Shown: piece after piece, positions 60,673 through 64,000 of the stretch
Layout of the letters: each line of letters begins with the position of its first letter
Numbering within the stretch: the stretch's first letter is position 1
DNA from: Xanthobacteraceae bacterium
Lineage (GTDB): Bacteria > Pseudomonadota > Alphaproteobacteria > Rhizobiales > Xanthobacteraceae
Length of the DNA stretch: 64,000 bases
Assembly: GCA_022844485.1 (NCBI GenBank)
Contig: JALHLQ010000007.1
Coordinates: 64,770 to 128,769 of the forward strand
Reading direction: 5' to 3'
Notes under the pieces: model-generated
What the model was told of the DNA's origin: nothing
Databases searched by the model: none
The model's input: the letters and a program-made list of their open reading frames with translations, nothing else
Translations under genes and position numbers: made by a program

Positions 60673-61680
60673 TCAGATCCGATGCGCTTCGAGAGTAGCG
60701 GGATGAAACAGTTCTTCCACTTTCAGAGGCCGTGAGGAAAGCCCTTGACGATAATGATGCCGCAAGAAGGCGTCGAGGGCATGCCGATTCGCCGCAATCC
60801 CATAAGACCAGAAATCGGCTCCAATTAGTTCGCGCGCGGCCTTGATCTGTTCCTCAACGAAGGGCAGCGTAATTTTTGTAGCCGACGTGTCCGCGAGCTT
60901 GGCAAGCGCCGCGTTTTTTGACTGCTCGAACGCCTTCAAACACGCTGCGGGAAGCCACGGATGTTTATTCGCGATCGTACGCCGAATGCCCAGAACATGC
61001 ATAATCGGAAAAATCCGGGTGCGCCGAAAGTAGTCCACCGCCGCGGCAGTCGGATCGGAAAACAGTCGGTCCACATGCGGGTATCCGCGATCAAAGCAGC
61101 TTGGCGCGCGCGGACCAATGAATGCGTCGATGTCGCCTCGCTCCAGGAGCGCATTCAGCGGCAGTCCGTCTGGCGCATCAATCACTCGAATGTCGGGCGG
61201 CAGCTCGACTGCTATCTTCTCGGGCCGCCCGACCTGCTCGATGCCGCCGCGCACCCAAGTGATTTCGGAGGGCGTGACGCCGTAGTCGTCCTCGAGCAGC
61301 GCGCGAACCCACACGCAAGCGGTGAGCTGATACTCGGGAACCCCGACCCGCCGTCCTTTCAAATCCGACGGTGCGCGGATCCCGCGATCCGTGCGGATGT
61401 AGATCGACGTGTGCCGGAAGGCGCGCGACAGGAATACGGGCGCAGCCACGTAAGCGCTTTCGTTGCGCGCGACGTTGATCGCGTAACTGCTCAAGGAGAG
61501 CTCGCAAATGTCGAATTCGGCATGTCGAAACGCCCGAAAGAAAATCTCTTCGGGATCCAAAGTCATGATGACCGGATTCACGCCATCGATCCTGACGCGG
61601 CCGTCAATGAACGGCCGGTTGCGGTCGTAGTCGCCGATTGCAACGGATAGGCGGAGTGAATGCAGCGGCTTTATCTCCAA
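60673..61680 (-). CDS. 4,5-dihydroxyphthalate decarboxylase-like / PBP2-fold protein
   Basis: A 335-residue protein. LRLSVAIGDYDRNRPFIDG, FDICELSLSSYAI, LSRAFRHTSIYIR and RRVGVPEYQLTACVW match the 4,5-dihydroxyphthalate decarboxylase family closely. The fold is that of a periplasmic binding protein, but no signal peptide is seen, consistent with a cytoplasmic enzyme. The annotation is family-based and many members have other or unknown substrates. Confidence 0.83.
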   Translation of the reverse strand: MEIKPLHSLRLSVAIGDYDRNRPFIDGRVRIDGVNPVIMTLDPEEIFFRAFRHAEFDICELSLSSYAINVARNESAYVAAPVFLSRAFRHTSIYIRTDRGIRAPSDLKGRRVGVPEYQLTACVWVRALLEDDYGVTPSEITWVRGGIEQVGRPEKIAVELPPDIRVIDAPDGLPLNALLERGDIDAFIGPRAPSCFDRGYPHVDRLFSDPTAAAVDYFRRTRIFPIMHVLGIRRTIANKHPWLPAACLKAFEQSKNAALAKLADTSATKITLPFVEEQIKAARELIGADFWSYGIAANRHALDAFLRHHYRQGLSSRPLKVEELFHPATLEAHRI

Positions 61681-61739
61681 AACGATCTCGATCGTTCAAC
61701 CTTCTCTGATCCGACCGGTTAAAGACCCAGTAAGGCCCC

Positions 61740-62558
61740 CTAAAGTCCGGTCGCTTCACTGAAGAGTTTTTCCAAAACCTTCACCTCACGGCTTAGAACG
61801 GCCGCAAGTTCGCGTTGGCGAGCGACCCCCATGCGATCCGCTATAGCTCCAATGCTGATCGCCGCGACAGGCGGACCGTATCGGTTGGTCACAGGCAATC
61901 CAAGGGAGATGGCGCCTGGAGTGACCTGCCGATCGTTCAGGGCGTACTTGAGACTCCGAGCGCGCTGCACCATGGTGCGCAGGACCGATACATTGATCCC
62001 CGCAAATTGCCGGATACGCCGGGAATTTGTGGCGAGGATTTCCTCGGCCTCGGCGTCGGGAAGCCCCATCAGCAATGCGATGCCGCCGGCGCCAACTCCA
62101 AGCGGCCGCCGCGTGCCAACGTCGAGGGTGAGCGTCTTGATTGGAAACGCTCCTTCCTTCCGATCGATGCAGACGGAATCGTAGCCGCTGCGCACAGTCA
62201 GAAAGACCGTATCCCCGGTTTCCTCGGCAATGCGCGCAAGAGATGGGGCACACAGTTGTTGGACGTTGAACTGCGGCGCTGCCGCAAGGCCGAGCTCGAA
62301 AACCAGATGACCGAGGAGATATCGCCTCGTTTGCGGCTGCTGCATCGCGATGCCTTCAGCGATCAGCGACTTCAATATCCGTCGTGCGGTCGGACGCTCA
62401 AGATGGGCCTGGTGAGTAAGATCAACCAGTCGCGCCCCGTCGCGACCTCGCGAGGCGATCGCGCGCAGGAGCAATGCCGCGCGGTGGATGCTCTGCGCAC
62501 CGGGTACCTTGTCGTCCTGACCACTCTTGGCGGCCTTTCTGGTGAGGTTACTTCTCAC
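61740..62558 (-). CDS. IclR family transcriptional regulator 2
   Basis: A 272-residue regulator. Winged helix at about 20-80 (LVDLTHQAHLERPTARRILKSL) and effector domain at about 95-260 (RRPLGVGAGGIALL). GTG at 62558 gives a normal family length; the frame is open to an ATG at 62687, but that would overlap likely operator sites. It lies 59 bases upstream of the decarboxylase-like gene and is divergent from two cupin genes. Confidence 0.88.
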   Translation of the reverse strand: MRSNLTRKAAKSGQDDKVPGAQSIHRAALLLRAIASRGRDGARLVDLTHQAHLERPTARRILKSLIAEGIAMQQPQTRRYLLGHLVFELGLAAAPQFNVQQLCAPSLARIAEETGDTVFLTVRSGYDSVCIDRKEGAFPIKTLTLDVGTRRPLGVGAGGIALLMGLPDAEAEEILATNSRRIRQFAGINVSVLRTMVQRARSLKYALNDRQVTPGAISLGLPVTNRYGPPVAAISIGAIADRMGVARQRELAAVLSREVKVLEKLFSEATGL

Positions 62559-62572
62559 GATCGCTCTGTTAG

Positions 62573-62671
62573 GTCCACAATACGGACTGCCAATTCGGCC
62601 ATACTGGCTTGAATGGATGCGGTGCGGTGCTAGGATCGGATTTAGCAGAAATGATAGTCCACAAATTGGAC
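62573..62671. promoter_or_regulatory. Twin 15-bp operator-like sites between IclR 2 and the cupins
   Basis: GTCCACAATACGGAC (62573-62587) and GTCCACAAATTGGAC (62657-62671) share 12 or so of 15 bases and have GTCC/GGAC palindromic ends. Their position in the 134-base divergent gap points to IclR binding sites. Confidence 0.6.
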
Positions 62672-62692
62672 GTAGCGCAAGGGGCACCCACT

Positions 62693-63214
62693 ATGGCCGA
62701 TGTGACGAGGACCAGGACGCGTGAACGCGAAGCCATTCCTGCGCTGAAGTACGACATCGCCTATCAGAAGCGCGGGGACTTCGTCGATCACAGCATGACG
62801 GGGCAGATCGTCGTTAAGGAAACTGATCGCGAGTGGGAGCTTTGCCGCCAGGGCTATCTGAAATGGTACATTCTTGAGTCCGAATACCCAGAGACCGTTT
62901 TGAACGACTGGTGGGTGTTCGTCCACGACATCAAGAAAGTGTCGGGCAAGCACCGCCATCAGGGTGGACTGGTTCTGTTTATCATCGAAGGGCGCGGCGC
63001 GACCGAGGTCAACGGCGAGATCATCGAATGGGAGAAGGGAGACTGCGTTCTCCTCCCGATGCATCCGGACGGCGTTGAGCACAAGCACTACAACTACGGT
63101 ACCGAGCCGGCGCAATGGCTCGCCTACATTCACATCCCGACTTGGAATCACGTGGCGAGCGAGCTGCAGCAGATTGAAGTCAACCAGGATTTCCAAGCCA
63201 AGGCGGGACGCTGA
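62693..63214 (+). CDS. Cupin domain protein 1
   Basis: A 173-residue single-cupin protein. GKHRHQGGLVLFIIEGRGATEVNG is motif 1 and DGVEHKHYNYGTEPAQWLAYIHIP motif 2, with three His and a Glu-like position for metal. AAGGGG 9 bases upstream supports the ATG at 62693. It may be a dioxygenase-type or isomerase subunit; paired with the cupin that follows after 29 bases. Confidence 0.82.
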   Translation: MADVTRTRTREREAIPALKYDIAYQKRGDFVDHSMTGQIVVKETDREWELCRQGYLKWYILESEYPETVLNDWWVFVHDIKKVSGKHRHQGGLVLFIIEGRGATEVNGEIIEWEKGDCVLLPMHPDGVEHKHYNYGTEPAQWLAYIHIPTWNHVASELQQIEVNQDFQAKAGR

Positions 63215-63243
63215 GCCGTACGCAAGCGCAGTGGAGGTCATTC

Positions 63244-63786
63244 ATGTCAGAGCGCGAGAGTCATACCGGGGCCGAACGCATGCAGCTGATGGTCCAAGAG
63301 TTGCGTGGCCGCAACCTTTGGGAGGAACTGCTGCAGCTGCGCGACCAGCAGCGCAAGGATCTTGAGAAATCCGTCTGGCTGATCAAAGGCAAAGATCTGC
63401 CCACCGAGATCAACAGGCAAGGAATTATGCAGTGGTACATGCACCCGCTACTGAAGAGCCCGTGCATCAATACGCTGATGCTGTTTGTGCAAGAAATCCC
63501 CCCCGGTGGGCGCAGCGGCCGCATCCATCATCCGGGCAATCAGGTCATCTTCATTTGGGAGGGGACAGGCTACACAGTGATCGACGGCCAGAAGTATCAC
63601 TGGTCGAAGAACGATGTCGTGCAACTGCCGCTGCGCATCAAGGGCAGCACGGTTCAGCACTTCAACACCGACCCGGACAATCGCGCGCGGCTGATCTGCT
63701 GCGAACCGAATGCCGTCCATTCCGCCTGGGTCGACCGAGGCAGCGGGTTCGAGCAGATCGAAGTGTCCCCTGATTACAATGGATAA
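63244..63786 (+). CDS. Cupin domain protein 2
   Basis: A 180-residue cupin, related in plan to the preceding gene. GRIHHPGNQVIFIWEGTGYTVIDG is motif 1 and GSTVQHFNTDPDNRARLICCEPN motif 2. The N-terminal 60 residues are helical. The two could form a heteromeric ring-cleavage or isomerase enzyme. It is 12 bases upstream of the next gene. Confidence 0.82.
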   Translation: MSERESHTGAERMQLMVQELRGRNLWEELLQLRDQQRKDLEKSVWLIKGKDLPTEINRQGIMQWYMHPLLKSPCINTLMLFVQEIPPGGRSGRIHHPGNQVIFIWEGTGYTVIDGQKYHWSKNDVVQLPLRIKGSTVQHFNTDPDNRARLICCEPNAVHSAWVDRGSGFEQIEVSPDYNG

Positions 63787-63798
63787 GGCCGTCATCAT

Positions 63799-64000
63799 AT
63801 GCACGAACCCGAGCGTCTGAATTACAAGGAGCCGGTGAAGCATACTCACCTTAGTGTGGACCGGCTCAAGAGCGAACTGACGAATGTCGCGAGCAAGAGT
63901 CTCGTGCATATCGATCCGGCCGTGATGGAGAAGTTTGGGCTTAAGCCGGACGAGGTGGTGCAAATCAGCACGATCTCAACCAAGTATCCGATCCCGGCGC
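63799..64000 (+). CDS. Unidentified protein, 3' end outside window
   Basis: The first 67 residues of an open frame starting at the ATG at 63799, 12 bases after the second cupin. The visible part (SLVHIDPAVMEKFGLKPDEVVQIST) resembles a small beta-barrel such as AbrB-like or molybdopterin-dinucleotide-binding domains, but too little is seen to say. It is probably part of the cupin operon. Confidence 0.7.
   Translation, partial: MHEPERLNYKEPVKHTHLSVDRLKSELTNVASKSLVHIDPAVMEKFGLKPDEVVQISTISTKYPIPA

Overview
The window is GC-rich chromosomal DNA of an alphaproteobacterium of the Hyphomicrobiales (Rhizobiales), most like Bradyrhizobium, Rhodoplanes, Pseudolabrys and relatives. The evidence is a PdhS-type cell-cycle kinase, a MlotiK1-like K+ channel, two hsp20 genes with a ROSE-like leader, a DUF1194 protein, a BTLCP-type peptidase, and the rhizobial repeat with the core GGCGAACCGG. 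This placement comes from family recognition, not from a search.

Layout. 1-3.1 kb: 3' part of a PdhS-like histidine kinase translationally coupled to a 2-keto-4-pentenoate hydratase-like gene. 3.13-3.46 kb: four tandem hairpin elements. 3.6-16.7 kb: DUF1194 protein, ferric-iron ABC binding protein and fused permease (no ATPase here), acetoacetate-CoA ligase, AsmA protein, PotABC-like importer (no PotD), a CheY-like regulator and GlpD. 16.8-20.1 kb: an SDR gene, then a lower-GC insert with a three-gene DUF488 cassette, a tRNA and a ribbon-helix-helix-like protein, flanked by related TGTCC repeats. 20.2-29 kb: malonate utilisation (matB, matA) and a complete Dpp/Opp-type ABC importer. 29.4-33.6 kb: LapG-like cysteine peptidase, SulP-STAS-cNMP transporter, metallo-beta-lactamase-fold hydrolase.

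33.8-43.2 kb holds what I consider the most interesting system. It is a same-strand run of a giant FecR/VCBS/RTX exoprotein, its type I secretion ATPase and adaptor, a CHASE2 adenylate cyclase, and a MlotiK1-like cyclic-nucleotide-gated K+ channel that starts on the base after the cyclase stop codon. With the SulP-cNMP protein nearby, this looks like a local cAMP circuit tied to an exported RTX protein. 43.3-51 kb: small proteins, fatty-acid desaturase, cold-shock protein, two Hsp20 genes, a class II Fic protein and a CAP-domain protein.

51.1-64 kb is a catabolic accessory region. An eight-gene minus-strand operon (DUF6282 hydrolase, cupin-like protein, HpcH/HpaI aldolase, TRAP transporter dctPQM, flavodoxin-fold reductase, SDR) is divergent from an IclR regulator. 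A second unit carries a class II aldolase, a 4,5-dihydroxyphthalate decarboxylase-like protein, a second IclR, and two divergent cupins. The substrate is probably an aromatic or hydroxy carboxylic acid but cannot be fixed from sequence. Copies of the 75-78 bp hairpin element recur at 16.7 kb, beside glpD, and at 59.6 kb, where one has truncated an AhpD-family gene.
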